A DNA stretch of 64,000 bases, taken from the NCBI GenBank assembly GCA_030435675.1, contig CM059621.1, positions 16,864,001 through 16,928,000 of the forward strand, given 5' to 3'. The stretch is from Steinernema hermaphroditum (lineage: Eukaryota; Nematoda; Chromadorea; Rhabditida; Steinernematidae). Made by a program: the position numbers and the translations under genes. The notes below the pieces were generated by a model that saw only the letters and a program-made list of their open reading frames with translations, did not search any database and was not told where the DNA came from. Shown piece by piece: positions 23,344 through 36,269 of this stretch; positions within the stretch are counted from its first letter, which is position 1; each line of letters opens with the position of its first letter.

Positions 23344-24919
23344 GACAGCGAGTGACTATGACTATACTAATGGACGGGGAACATTGTCTACATAATATGT
23401 ATGTTTTCCCAGAAAACAAAAGAGATACGTGGAAAAGGGAAGTATTCTGATGTGAACATTAGACTACAATAGGCATGTTTTTTATATGCAACAAATCCTT
23501 GTTTGAAGCTGATGTGAAGAGGAAATCGAACCACTATGTAGCATAAGGTCAATGGTTTTCTAGTGAGACGAACATCAGAGAGCAGTGATCGCATTAAGCA
23601 TTTGCGGGAAACCAATAAAGGAATGTAACAGCCCGACTGGGCTATAATTCGGTGAGCAGACAGTATTTAAGACGTAGAAAAAGTCACATACAGCTTACTA
23701 AGTACGAGTGCTGATAATTCGAACTCGTGAACTTTTCGAACATAAAGTGCTAATAGTACAAAGGCTGTGCATGGCGGAGACCAGAGATGGGCACGAATGG
23801 ATCGCATTGGCCAGCCGGTTCAACCGACCCATGAGCCAGTTGATGGATATACGGTCATCTCTGCTGTGCATGACAGAGATACTACGGCACCATATTGGGG
23901 ACTCCATCACTTTTTTAAACCCGACTCTTCTTTGTTCTGCTGTGTCAGTTCGCCTTATGCACATCGACATCGACACGGTGTGCATCCCTAATATCGAGAT
24001 CATACCCACCCCGAATAGAGTGGTTGCAAGGGAAAAAGATCTAGCTATTACAGTGACATCCGTCAAGCTTATCCAAAAACGGTACGGATAAGTACGTGAG
24101 GCATGATATCAACAGGTTTTAAGTTTAAACCGGAGCCTAAGCCAAATGTTTGCCTACAGACTGCTAGTCGTGGTGAGGGAAGTGCCGGCCTAGGCTTACC
24201 TAAAATTAGTTGATTTTCTACCTGTACAGGTTTAGCCTAAGCTTGATGCAGCTGGGTATTTTTCACACATAATTTTGACAGGTTTGTCGCGTAGAATGTC
24301 GAAGATCTCCATAGCGTTGTTCTATTTTTACCTCCTTTTTGTGATGCTCATACAGTTCTTCCAGGTGGACAGGATCAGTAGACGCTGGCTTCCCCATGTA
24401 TTGTCTACGCTGTCTCATTAGAGGGCCACCAGAGGATTTAATCGGATGTTACAAATCAGTTTATTACAGACAAGAATAGGTCTTCAGGTGAATGACGAAT
24501 GGAGTGGTGGACAGGTCGTCGTTCGTCGACTTGGCGCCTTGGTCATGACTAGTCATCGCCGTTTTGACCAACACAGGGTCGCTGAGTCGCACTCATTTGG
24601 AATCCCTGCCGCACTTCGTTCTTTTCTCATCTATTCGACCGGTTTGTCGAAGGTTTTCGCAGATTCTTTAAATTCGTTCGGCGTTGACGTTTAGTCCACT
24701 GAAATGATTGAAAATTGGCAAAAATGGGCCTCAAGTTGAGACTCTCAACCGTCCCCTTTGAGATGTAAACCGTCCCTTTTTGTGTTTTCAGTCGCCTTGT
24801 TTTCAACCGTCCCGTAGATTTGGATCGGATTTGGACCGTTTCCCGTGGAAGTCATCACGAATGAAAAGAGGACACATATCTGTTAGAAAAACAGGTGGTA
24901 AAGGAGACATATTGAACTA

Positions 24920-25437
24920 ACAAGGGACCTGTCTGATATGTCCGCCGAGTTAAGAGCTCAAATTTGGCATAGTAATAGGACTTCACAAGACTAATACAGA
25001 GCCAAAGGCTTTTCGCCTGTCGTTGACTTTAACCTAGTTAAAAGCATGACTAAAAATTTGGAAAATTCACTCATTAAGGATAATACAAGGATTAATTAAG
25101 GATAATTTTGCTCTTTTTGGCGTTTTTCGGGGTTAGAAAAGAAAAGGAAATAGAAATAAAAGAAAGAGAATCATAAAGATTTCAACCGGATTCGAACCCG
25201 CATTGAGAAAACAGTGGTCCTGCTACGTGACCACTGCGCTATTCGAGCAATAGCGAGCAGCGACATTCGATCTTGTATTATCCTTAATGAGTGAATTTTC
25301 CCAATTTTTAATGCTTTTACTAGGTTAAAGTCAACGACAGGCGAAAAGCCTTTGGCTCCGTATTAGTCTTGTGAAGTCCTATTACTATGCCAAATTTGAG
25401 CTCCCAACTCGGCGGACATATCAGGCAGGTCCCTTGT
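24920..25437. mobile_element. Foldback element with 166-170-bp inverted arms and a tRNA-like centre
   Basis: The left arm (24920-25089) begins ACAAGGGACCTGTCTGATAT and ends GGATAATACAAG; the right arm (25272-25437) is its near-perfect inverse, ending in CAGGTCCCTTGT. Shared inner phrases include TTTTCGCCTGTCGTTGACTT and its inverse. The 180-bp centre holds a tRNA-like sequence on the minus strand. No ORF is present, so any mobility would be non-autonomous. Confidence 0.85.
25180..25254 (-). other. tRNA-like sequence inside the foldback element
   Basis: On the minus strand: A-box-like AATAGCGCAGTGGTCACG and a perfect B box GGGTTCGAATCC. Between them CAGTGGTC-type sequence could form a weak anticodon arm, but the acceptor ends do not pair. 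Either a decayed tRNA or a pol III promoter captured by the element. Confidence 0.5.
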
Positions 25438-27952
25438 AAGTGGTGATCTCTAGGACGTAGGACGTAAAGCATACACGACATGGGACGTCGTTTTTAGAAG
25501 ACGGTCCAACTTCGATTCGGACGCCCAAAATACCAGCTCATTCCTGGGAGTCGAGTCAAATTCCCGACTTTTATAAACCTTTTATAAACCATCACTTCTA
25601 TAATCCTATAAGCTCACGATCGACTGAGTCGGCTGACCGATCCAATCCGATCCATTCGTGTCCATATCGTGGGTGACCCCTAGAGTTAGTGGGACGTCTA
25701 TTTTACAGCAAGGTTTCTTCCCAACAACACCGTTAGTAACTTCAAAAAAGGAGACATACGCCACTTCTGACGGTCGGATTTCCATTTGTGGGCAAAGGTG
25801 CACTCATCCGTCGTGCTGTCTATGAAGATGATGAATGAAGGATTGGTCGCTTGCGCCTATTCCATCGTGAAGATAAATGCTTCTGTCCAACGCTGGTTCC
25901 TGTGAAAGTAGGTCGTATGATCACTTAAAGGGGCCCCCGCCGATCAGGTCGAAATTTGGCACACTAGTAGCACTATTCAAGTGTATTATTATTCGGGATA
26001 GGGAAATGGGGAAATATTAGCGGCCCATAGTCACTCTAAAACTGCTAAAATGTGTGCTATCCTTTTGTCACTGAAGACATATCTGCTTCCCACCGGTGAT
26101 TCCCAAGTAGAGTTGCCATCGGGTCGAATCCGCAAATCCACATTTGTCAATTGAATAAGTTCCGCGTTAACGTCAAGGTCCAGCACAATAAAAAAAACGA
26201 CCGAAAAAGTCCGTTCAAAAATTATCGGGTTCTGGCTCGGGTCTTTCTTTGGTCGCGGGTTTGGTCGCTAATTGGACCTTTTTTTTCCTGTTCGGTCTTT
26301 TTTTTTGATTATGATGGACCATAATGTTGGAGCGAATCTAGTGTACTTGAAAGTTTCTCGATCGGACTTCAAAATTGATCTATGCTGCAAAAAAACTCTA
26401 TTCTCAAGAACATCTGGTATTCGGATCTATACTTCTGTGGGAGCCTGGAGAGCACGCTTACGTTCGTCGATTCCTATTGTAATGTTGCTCGCAGAGACGT
26501 GAACGTTGTCACTTCGCTGGGCTCCCTGTGGTAGTGACGCGAATTGCTCGAACAAACTCGAATATGTGTCTGTAGAAGCATGACTCTACAGTCGCACAAG
26601 TCCAGGATGGTCGGCGTCGTCCTTTTGTCCTGCTTTAGTGGTCATCGATGCATAGCTGTGCTGACCACATAATGGATAGAAGAGCTGAGAGCCTGGAAAG
26701 GAGGAGTGCTTCAAATCAGGCCTCATGTGTTTTGTTCCTTTAAAAGATTAAGTTGAAATCTGCACATCGTTTTCAACGTAGATCATAATAAACATATAAA
26801 AAACTACTATTTTCAAGAGTCTCTAAGAAGCGATCATGAACACCTTGTTTCTAAATAATCATTTTAATTATATATTGGAGTAGTTGGGAATCACCGGAGA
26901 GAAGCGAATATCACAATGGCTAGAAAAGATAACAAATTCCTGTCCAGAGTGCCTATGGGCAGGTAATATTTCCCGGTAATAATACACTCAAGTAATACAC
27001 TGATACGAGTGTATTTCGGCCGAATCGGCGGGAGCGAATTTAAATGTTCCTCTGTAAGAGGTGCCTCACCAGATCGGCCTCCTATACATGTTCCTATACA
27101 ACTCCTTCTTGAGATAGTAGAGTGAGACCGAAGCCAATGTACTTTCTGACCTTTAGGTGCCACTAAATATTGCGTTGACACAAGTTAGCTCACATCTATA
27201 GTATGGATGCACCGGAACGAAAAAAAAGCCGAAAAGCCGGAAAAAACTGGAACCGGAACCGGGGACATCCCTAATCTGTAGTTACTTTAAAGAACAACTG
27301 GATTAGTGGATTTATGTGGTCACCTATTCGGCTCCCTACATTTTTTTCTTTAATGATTAAAAGCTATGTTATGGGCAAAAAAAAAGTTTATTCTGTGTCG
27401 GGCTCACACCATCGCCTTACAAAATGTTGGAATAAATTGGAAAATAATGAAATATTGAATAAATAAACGAGAATATCGGAAGCTGTGGTATTCAAATTCT
27501 GGCCATACACATTAAAATTCTTGAGGGGGTAATATGGGGGGAGGTGGAGAGTAGGGGGATTAAACCTACGCTTCTTTGCATATGTTAGAGTAGGTTTGGT
27601 TGGGGTTAAGTTCTTTATCTCCGCAAACAGAGTGGAAGAGAAGCGACCGCCAACGGCGATTGCAACCCGCACTACTGACAAGCAACATGCGCGAAGAGGC
27701 ATATGCAACCCGAAGGACCGGTTTGCATATGCCCTCGCGAGCAATTACGTCGCGCCCTCACACATATATCGCTCCGAAACGTCGACTTCAATGGTTGAGA
27801 ACTCGGGCTGTTCTGAAAGTAGACAGACATCTCAATCGGCTAAGAACGCAGAGTGTTGCGTTCTCCGTCGATCGATAGCGACAAAAAACGAATCGGCGAT
27901 GCGGCTAGCATTTGTCGACGTCATCACTCTTGAGGTGCCCTTTAGAACCATA

Positions 27953-28024
27953 TCCTCGGTAGTATAGTGGTGAGTATCCGCGCCTGTCACGTGCGAGACC
28001 CGGGTTCGATTCCCGGCCGGGGAG
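27953..28024 (+). tRNA. tRNA-Asp (GUC)
   Basis: Acceptor TCCTCGG pairs with CCGGGGA plus discriminator G. Anticodon loop CTGTCAC gives GTC. T arm CCGGGTTCGATTCCCGG is perfect. A TTTTTT run follows at 28029 as the terminator. Confidence 0.97.
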
Positions 28025-28230
28025 TAACTTTTTTGTATATGTATCGGCCGGTCCCCTAATTTTTCAGTCTATCTATACATTTTAGAGAGAACCACATACG
28101 ACAGACTAGGCAGATTCTTCCTGGTTTAGCACTCTTTTATCGAATCTACTTTGCTGGCTATATACAAAATCACAAGAATTGGCGGTGTCGCAAGGTGAAA
28201 GTGACGGGATATGTACATGAACCACTCGAC

Positions 28231-31200
28231 TCAACGCCAGAGGCAGACTGTCCGTTTCTTGTCTCCAGTGACCAGCATGTTGCCTCGAGGGTGCCAGGCC
28301 AGCGAGAGGACGGCGTTCCCACTAAAAAGCCGTTTTATACTTGAAATCATACGATAGCTGTACCTGTGCCCCTTCGAAAGGGTCTTCTCGAGCTTCGTCG
28401 AGCGCAGATTCCACACGAAGACACTGCCGTCGGCGGATCCCGCAGCGATATACTGCATTCCGGGGCTGATACAGCACTTACTGTAGTCGGAGGTGGTACG
28501 GTACTGCTCGGCGCTGTAGACGTGCATCACTTGCATCGTCCGGAGGTCGATCAAAGAAAGTGTTTCATCTCGAGTGGCGCAGAGGAGGTTGAGGCCGTCT
28601 AAAAACGGTATAGCTATGTAGTTAATGGCTACAGTAACCCACCTGAACTGACAGCAAGCGAGGTAATCTTGTTCTCCATGAGAAGAGCTTCCGGTTCGTC
28701 ACGATCCGTCCTCGGATCCCAGAAACGGATCTTCTTGTCGTAGTGCCCCGAGATGATTGGACACCCGATCTTGTCGTTCGTCACCAGGTCGAATACGGTA
28801 GAGCCGACCATGCATGTCCTGACGCAGCGCCGCTGGCGCAGGTCCCACAGCTTGACGGTGCGGTCGGAGGAGCCAGAGGCGACCTCGGTGCCGTTGGCGA
28901 GGAACTTCGCCGTCACCACCTTGTCCGTGTGGCCGGTCAGTTCGTGCTGAACTCATATGATCGTCTCTGGGCGGGCTACCGTAACCTACTCTGCACCGCT
29001 GGTCGGCGATGCCCCATATGCGGAGCTTCTTGTCGTTGCAGGCTCCGAGCACCATCGTCTGCTCGATGTTCACGTCGAGGCGCATGATGCCCTGAGTGGA
29101 TCCAGTGAACTTCGCCCTTTTCACCGGCACCGTCCCGCTGACGTCGTACTCGAGCACGGTGTGGTCGCTACTGGCTGAGAAGAAACTGTCTCCGTGGCTC
29201 AACCACGCCAGATCGGTGATCTCACCATCATGGCCTTCCTGAAGGGCATCATAGCATAAGATGCGTTATAATTAGCTCACGATTTTATGGACCAAATAGG
29301 TGGGAAGGACGTCGCCGGCGAAGTAGCCTCCGCCGTCAGAAATTTCGTCGACGAGTTCGAAGCTAGAACTTAGGACGGTTAGTTGAGAAGGAGCATGACG
29401 GGAAAACTCACTTTTTGTCTGCCGCCGTCATCGTCTTCATCGCTTCGTTGATCTGCTCCATTTTTCTTTGGTGCTGTCGTCTAAAGATGATCTTACAGTG
29501 CATGGTTGAAGAAGGTATAGCAGAATATTAAGTGAAACTGTAGACTGAGCTCCATGGAAATACTTGTGGATCAGGCTTGCCACTTGAAGCCGCAGTAATC
29601 GACCTAGCTGATATATTTTTGATCGGGGACAGTATAACTGGTCGTTTCGTCATATATGATGTGATGGCTAACCTTATATACGCAAAGCAGTGTTTGTCTA
29701 ACATGTTAGAACAAATATAAACATATGAAATAATGTCATTTCTGTCCAAAAAGATTTGAAAAGTAAGAATCATGTCAGTTTCTTAATGTGGACTGAGGTC
29801 GGCATTGAATTGAAGCATCGACCGATTGCAAATGAGCTGACTTTAACCAATCCCCTGCTCGTCGTTTTTGACTATCAAATCGCTTACTGTTCCTCTTTTT
29901 CGGTCTCCATGTTGAAGAACTCAATCTGCTTCATCTTTAGCTCCTTCATCCTCTCGAGCAGCTCATCTCTGTCCATCTGGCACTGTTTCAGGTCGTCACT
30001 GGTCTTCGTGTGTAGCATCTGCAGCACCATGTGCTCGTCTCTCAGCTCCGTCATCGCCCTTTCGGTCTCCTCGTTGGCCTTTCGTATCCTCTCGTTCTCG
30101 GCAAGCACATCCCGTCGGCGCGACTCTACTTCGTCCGCTTTTCTCAGTGCTGTGTCTCGTCTAAATGTCTCTAATAAGACACATGAAGACGTCGATAAAA
30201 CGAACTCATTCATGAGGTTCGTCTTCTCCTTTTCGAGTCGTTCGACATCATACTTCGCCGTGATCAGCCTCTGATCGTTGGCCTCCTTCTTCTTGAGCAT
30301 CTCGTGGTGGGTGGCCTTCAAGTCGTCTAGTTGTTGCAGAACAGCGCTGCTCTCCTCGTCGACGGACCCTCCCCCGGCTATCCCGGAGGCTTTCCGTCTG
30401 CGCGCGTCGTTTTCCACGAATCGGCTTAATGTATCGCAGACGTTTCTGTCTGAAATGTTCCATAAAATAAGACGTCAGTAGACTAGATTTGATCAGATTA
30501 GACCCTAAAACAGACAGAGCTCTGGCAAGTCACTTTTGAAAGGGTCTGAATATGTGATCGGTCGAAGACCGCTTCATTCTTCTTAGCTTTAGCCACTTTT
30601 CCGACCGATCTCGCTCTTGTATGTTCTCAAGAATGACCTTTTAGACTTCTGCCTTGACGCCCCTCAACGGTAATCTCAAAGATCTGTCCTAAAATCGTCT
30701 TTTCGCCCTACCATCGGTCTCTCCTATGTCTAACCCCTAGTATTAGTCACTAACGACCATATTTACTAAATATGAAAATTTCGCAATCGGGTCTGTCACC
30801 ATTGTTTGTCTTGTGGTAATGGTCATCGATCGCGAGAAAAAGTGACTCAAACCGATGGTAATCGATGCTAAGCAAGCGCAAGCATAAATTTCACAAATTT
30901 CTATTCTTACGACCTTGGCTTAAGGTGTCAAGAACCTAGTCCTAGAGATTCAGGAATCCCAGAACTCATATCCTACAGTCTAATCCTGAAGACACATAGA
31001 TAGAAAGCATCTTCAATAGGCAAGATCAAAGAAAATCGACGAAGATGCCTAGATGCTAACTGAGACGGAGCCACCCAGCATCTCTGGACGAAGGCCATCT
31101 AAAGTGGACCCAACTGGGCATACTTCTGCCCCCAATAAACACGCCTTTTCCTCAGATCTCAATTCTTTGAACTTACATGATCCAAAAATGTGTTCAAAAG

Positions 31201-31276
31201 GCTTCGATTTGTGCGACTCCTCCTTGACGCGTTCCAAAATCAGATTTCGCCACGGTTCATTGACGTCGTCGCTCAT
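28231..31276 (-). CDS. atg-16: ATG16 autophagy protein, copy A
   Basis: Nine exons on the minus strand: 31276-31177, 30449-30206, 30160-29888, 29480-29412, 29362-29281, 29238-28990, 28946-28643, 28598-28364, 28321-28231; 548 residues. ATG16 binds ATG12-ATG5 and directs LC3 lipidation at the phagophore. Residues 1-33 (MSDDVNEPWRNLILERVKEE) match the ATG5-binding helix. A long coiled coil follows (about residues 60-200), then a WD40 propeller with GHTDKVVTAKFLANGTEVAS, SGHYDKKIRFWDPR and a terminal DKKRTVCLWR, as in ATG16L1. The first intron is about 730 bp; others are 40-450 bp. One intron starts gtaggttacggtagcc, shared with copy B. C. elegans also has two ATG16 genes. Confidence 0.92.
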
Positions 31277-32280
31277 TTCGTGGCCAGATTCTGAAACAGG
31301 ACACGAATCGAATCAATCACTTCGCCTAAAACGGTCCATCATCGAGAACGCGACTCTTCGCATTTGCCCGCGAGCATCCAGTTCGTCGCAACAACTCTTT
31401 CTCGAAATGTCACATGTTCGGCAGTGCATGCAGAAAACGGAAATGTTGCGGCGTGGAAAAACAACAAACGCGTGTGAATCTGGTGTGAAATATATATGCC
31501 GATTGCGCATTGCACGTAGATGGAGATAGCAATGCGTGTCCTCTTTTCCAGCAGCTCTGCTCTAGAATATGTTTACTTTATAACCATTTAGGGGGTGCTT
31601 GTCTTGGCTGTTGATGCATGGAAAATGAGTCACTTAAATAACAGTTAGCTTCTGATGTAAAAGCGAAAAAGAGTTCATTCCAAGTACACAAGTCTTAGCT
31701 TTTGTAACCGATAGGCCGTCACTGTGTTCGAAAGGATCTGAAATTCCGAGTTTAGAAATACAGGGTGACCAAGATAAATTGCAGCATCAATGCACGAAAT
31801 CAATGCCCTCACTGTGGTCTTTTCCAAATACGCAGATTATGCGCAAACTGAAGCTACACCACTAGCGAATAAGAAAATTCTATTCTAAGCGTTTTGGATC
31901 ATTTCTTATGGTCGAAGGGGATGTTCCTCTTGTGGGTATGCATCACAGGCGTCCTTGAAACGTTCCAGATTCTTTTTTTCGACAGTTCCGCTCCTTGCTT
32001 CTAGAGGATTCATTCCTTGAGACCGTTAAGATAGAATGTCTGCCATTAGACTCATTTCAGCAAAGAGTCTCGTACAGAAATGGTTGCTTCTTTTCTATAC
32101 AACGACATAGACAGACTCAGTGAGCCCAGACCACAAACGTTTCAGGATAGACTGTCTCAACGCAGAAGCAAGATTATCCCTCCATTGAAAAACGTGAATT
32201 AGATCGAAATGATATATGAGGGAAATGTTTTAGGTTAGAATGTCGAGCATATGCCACATTTGTCGCCTTGCGTCTACAGA

Positions 32281-32353
32281 GCCCCTTTAGCTCAGCCGGT
32301 AGAGCGTTAGACTTTTAATCTAACGGCCAAGGGTTCGAATCCCTTAGGGGGCG
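32281..32353 (+). tRNA. tRNA-Lys (UUU)
   Basis: Acceptor GCCCCTT pairs with AGGGGGC, discriminator G. Anticodon arm TTAGA-CTTTTAA-TCTAA gives TTT. T arm AAGGGTTCGAATCCCTT is intact. A TTTTTTG run follows at 32356. Confidence 0.97.
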
Positions 32354-32852
32354 AATTTTTTGTTTTCTCTCGTTTCATAGTAGCTTTTTGTGAAATCCGT
32401 CTTTTCCACCACAAGTTTTCACTGACTAAATAATTTCACTGATTGAATAATAAGACTTTTCAACTTCGAGACTCGAGACCGAAAAAAGCCCTCGAGACCT
32501 CAAGACTTGCTAAGCCCTCATCGCGGTGTCCAATTGGAAAGTGTATAGACAGTCCGACCTGAGACATATGTTGCCTAGGTCGCAAATCTCTTTGTCTGTA
32601 CCGAGGATTTGGATCGTTTTCACACGATCGCCGATTGTCCATAAACACAGTCTGAGCATTGGCGGCTTATGAGAGCAGTCCTTCTGATTCTTATCTTATT
32701 TGCTGTTTATATCAACGGGTTGCCGTAGTCTGCAGGCATATGTCTAGACATTCTTTGCTCAGGCATTTGTGAAAGTGTCAACAAGACGTAAACAGGTAAT
32801 CTACCTTGCACAACACCAGTTATATGCTTCGTGAGTGGAATGTGTTCTTGTT

Positions 32853-32925
32853 GGCCTCGTGGCGCAATGGATAACGCGTCGGTCTACGGAACCGAAGATT
32901 GCAGGTTCGAATCCTGCCGAGGTCG
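32853..32925 (+). tRNA. tRNA-Arg (ACG)
   Basis: Acceptor GGCCTCG pairs with CGAGGTC (one G-T), discriminator G. Anticodon arm TCGGT-CTACGGA-ACCGA gives ACG. T arm GCAGGTTCGAATCCTGC is perfect. A TTTTT run follows. Confidence 0.97.
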
Positions 32926-33029
32926 AAAAATTTTTCCCTCAATGACAGCATTTTTAAATAGTGCTCACATCAACAAAGTCTTTTTTTCTTGAGAATTTCG
33001 CAATGGGTTGCATGACGTAATTCACACGG

Positions 33030-33420
33030 CCATGTTTGTGTGCCGCGCATGGCGACACGCCAGACGTTGGCCGCCAGCCAAAGCCCATAAATTCTCACCC
33101 CAAAAGTGACACACGATCTCGTGGCGTCACTCTCTTGTACGCCCCGTTGTCGTCAGCGTGCCCTCCAAAGCGTCCTCGTCCCGCGCCACAGGCTCCCGCC
33201 ACGAACGGGCGACGCCATGGCGGAGGCACTGGATGACACACACGACCGCGGGTCGATCGATCGCGCTTTAGGCCTGCACCGCTCGCCGGCGCCGCTCGCT
33301 CCTCGCGCCCCTCGACCGACGACGGATGTGACACGCACGCCCGAAGGGTCGATTCGCGTCGATTTTCGCGCAACCCGATCATCCTCTGTCTGTTAGACGG
33401 TCGTCCGCCGTCTCATCGCC
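33030..33420. other. GC-rich island, no supported gene
   Basis: Markedly more GC-rich than its flanks and rich in CG dinucleotides, with simultaneously open frames on both strands. A possible start (GACGCCATGGCGGAGGCACTGG, within 33211-33232) has no recognisable continuation. It could be a promoter/5' exon or a foreign or repeat segment. Confidence 0.3.
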
Positions 33421-35332
33421 CGCATTTTTGTCTCAAAATCTCGGCCCATCGCAACTTATATCCTCCGCGACGATGCTGCACTTGTCCCTCGCACGATGTG
33501 GCACCGCCGACGGCGTCTTCACCACATGCCTATGCAAATGGCGACCACATCGCCTAACGAGTGGCGTCTCTGTCGTGCGATGTTCCGCTTAAATGTCAAT
33601 TCGCCTTTTGAGCGCTAAGTCGAAAGCGTCTCCTTTTGTGTAGTTACTAGATATGTCAAGCCGATTTTCCGATCGCACGTGACCTTTTTACTCGGAAAAC
33701 AACAAATTGACCCAATTAGTCAATACTTAGTGCTTGTGGACATCACTTCCCCTTTTAAAACTTAGGACCGCAACTTGACCAACATTCTTGTCCGGATCTC
33801 GAAACGATATGAAAGACGCGATTTTCAGCCTATTCCATGCCCTTAACAGGAAAGCCTATCCAATTGGACATCTTAAGTCGTAGACATACTGTATCTTTTC
33901 AACTACTTATACATCGGTGACTTGCTTATCAGCTTTTCGATGAACTGAGAGATAATTGTAGTGAGAGAGAGAGGAATGAGTCAGATATGAGACGTTTCTG
34001 ACCTTTATTTGACGTCAAACATGGAGTATTTTGTTGAAATCGTGACCATTATTTTGGCTATTGTTATTGAAAAGGGAAAGCAACGTGTAAGGTCAACTTC
34101 AGAACGACCTTTTCATTTACCGCACTTCAAACAACACCTACTCGTTGTTGTTTATTAGGGTTGGCATTTGAGTCAAAAAGTCGAGTCGGACTTTTCGAGT
34201 CATTAATGACCGAGTCGAGTCAACTCGTCAATTCTATTGTTGACGTGGAGAGCCAGTTGCGTGACTGAAGAATATATAGTGTCTAGAAGGCCATTCACAA
34301 ATTCAGACCGGTCGCTTTTTGTCTATCTGCATGTCTTTCTATCCAACGACCGATCTCGTAAAAGTCCATATATTTTCCGTACTAAATACTCGGTCGCTTG
34401 GGAATCACCGGTGAGAAACAGATATATAGTCGATCAGAAAGGATAGTATGCACTTTTTAGCGTGTGTCTATAGTGTGACGCTTACATTTCTCCGGAATAA
34501 TACATTCTATGGGTGCCAAATTTCAGCCAAGTCAGCGGTAAACACCCTGTGAGAAGCTGTTATACGTCAATTCCTTATACTTTAATAACGCGTCGGCTTC
34601 ATTTTCGGAAGCGCCACCAGAATCAAATAATAATGGCTCAAAAAAGCTAAGCAGAGCGGGTTCCTTGCTGATATGACCGATTTCGAAAAGGCCCAACTGG
34701 TAGTCTATTCAATGATTAGGTCGTTTGGGGTTGGTAGTGGATTCGGATCGAGTTCGCACTTATAAGACCACCCAGCTTGTCCTTCCTGGGGTCAAAACGT
34801 CTGTTTGATGAGACACCTCTACGAGAGGCCCCTTCAAAGAGTCGCCTTGCCTCAAAAGCTGTACGAAAATTGATCCATTTCTCCCCCCCCCCCTCTCCCA
34901 AATTCCCATTTCCACACCCAAGTTGTTATTTATTCGTTCGTCCACCCTACTCATCAGTCGGCAGTTTGTTTTCTTTCCACAGCCTCCCGTACCGTATGCT
35001 GTGGACCCATTCACCAGACTCCGGGAATAATCCACCGGATTCAACGCCGTTTTCGGCTTCTTAGGTTAATCCCTTTCAAGCGTAGCCTTTTCCTGGGAAG
35101 GCACTATGACAAAAGAACTATTTGTGGATGCGAGGATAAAGGTCCATTAGAAGAAAGCGAGACGCTATCGCAGTACATCCGCCGTGTCCCGTGACGCGGA
35201 GCAATAATTGACTTGACTCTTCCGGCCAGCCCCATAATTGATTTGTCACGTGACCTGTCATGGGACGCCGTTTTTAGCGTTTCTTGGAATGGACCAGTTG
35301 ATGACGGACATCACGGGCTGACAGGGGGGTCT

Positions 35333-35855
35333 ATGTCACCGAAGATAGCATAGACCCTTCAAACCTGATTCCAATCGACCCCTAAAAGAGGCTAGTTTCA
35401 CCTAAAGGTCCTATGAACTTCCTTACGATACGGCTTACATATGATTTGCTTTCCCTTCGTTATGACCACTGTCTCGGCACCTATCCTCTTGATTGCCTGT
35501 GAGCCGACAGTCTAGTGGGGTAGATAAGTTTCGACAGATTCTTGACCAATCTGCCTCATTCTGCATCTGTTTATTTTAAACCAGAATCTAGCCGCTCACA
35601 AAAGGCTGGAGACAACTAAACATAGCTTTTGTTTAACCCCGCCTGGATGCCTCTGTCTAAATCAGGAGAATCCATGTCACCGAGGATAGCATAGACCCTT
35701 CAAACCTGATTCCAGTCAACCACTAAACGAGGCTAACTTCACCAAAAAGGTGCTAGGAACTTTCTTACGATATGGCTTAAAGATTTACATTGGCATAAGA
35801 TTTACTTTCCCCTCGTTATGACCACTGTCTCGGTACCTATCCTCTATATCTATTT
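35333..35855. repeat. Tandem duplication, about 160-bp copies 338 bp apart
   Basis: 35333-35490 and 35671-35850 share ATAGCATAGACCCTTCAAAC, then CTGATTCCA, and later CGTTATGACCACTGTCTCGG followed by ACCTATCCTCT. The second copy has a short insertion (AAAGATTTACATTGGCATAAG). Confidence 0.8.
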
Positions 35856-36269
35856 TTAGTTTATAATGTCTGGAAAGGAGAGACTGATTATGAACTGCTT
35901 GGAACTTCATGTCTACGCTATACATAGACAAGTTCAAGATATCAAAGATGGCTGAGTCTACGCATGAGATTTTGAAGACGTCTAGATGCAAAGCGGGAAT
36001 GTTATTGCAATGTCTAAGGTTCTAGACAGAGGATAATATGTCCACATATTGTGGTCCTTTTTTAGTTCTGAAAAGGAGTGACCATATCTCGAACTGATTA
36101 TGACTCATAATCTTATATCGAGTTTCTTTGCGAAATCTAATCTCAAGGTCATGGATAGAGTAGTAGAATCTATCTAAACCGATTCTAAGACGTCTGGCAT
36201 GTACTGTCTACAAGAAGGATGCTTGAAATCGCCAGTTTTTTCCATCACAACTATGACCCATCTCTTCTT

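Larger units (their letters stand above)
23344..28230. other. Gene-poor region with repeats and tRNA-Asp
   Basis: No protein gene is supported over almost 5 kb. Identified content: foldback element 24920-25437 and tRNA-Asp at 27953. Open frames such as those at 23698-24091 overlap on both strands and lack splice or codon signals. The interval 25900-27900 is AT-rich with short degenerate repeats, including a stretch rich in TTTTTTTCCTG and GGTCTTTTT near 26280. Confidence 0.5.

Noticed and set aside
22975..23355. 126-residue plus-strand acidic ORF
   Set aside because: Antisense to the serpentine receptor; the minus strand encodes clear membrane segments.
23698..24091. Opposed 122- and 127-residue ORFs
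   Set aside because: Mutually antisense, no motif, no splice context, AT-rich neighbourhood.
27388..27744. 118-residue minus-strand ORF ending in an AATAAA-like sequence
   Set aside because: The sequence after the stop is a T run on that strand, not a poly(A) tail, and the protein has no recognisable features, so neither a gene nor a retrocopy is supported.
28699..29202. 167-residue ORF overlapping ATG16 WD40 exons in another frame
   Set aside because: It reads through an intron into the wrong frame; the ATG16 exons explain this DNA.
33095..33396. Overlapping 95-96-residue ORFs on both strands in the GC-rich island
   Set aside because: Both strands are open only because of high GC; no domain, splice site or conservation clue favours either.
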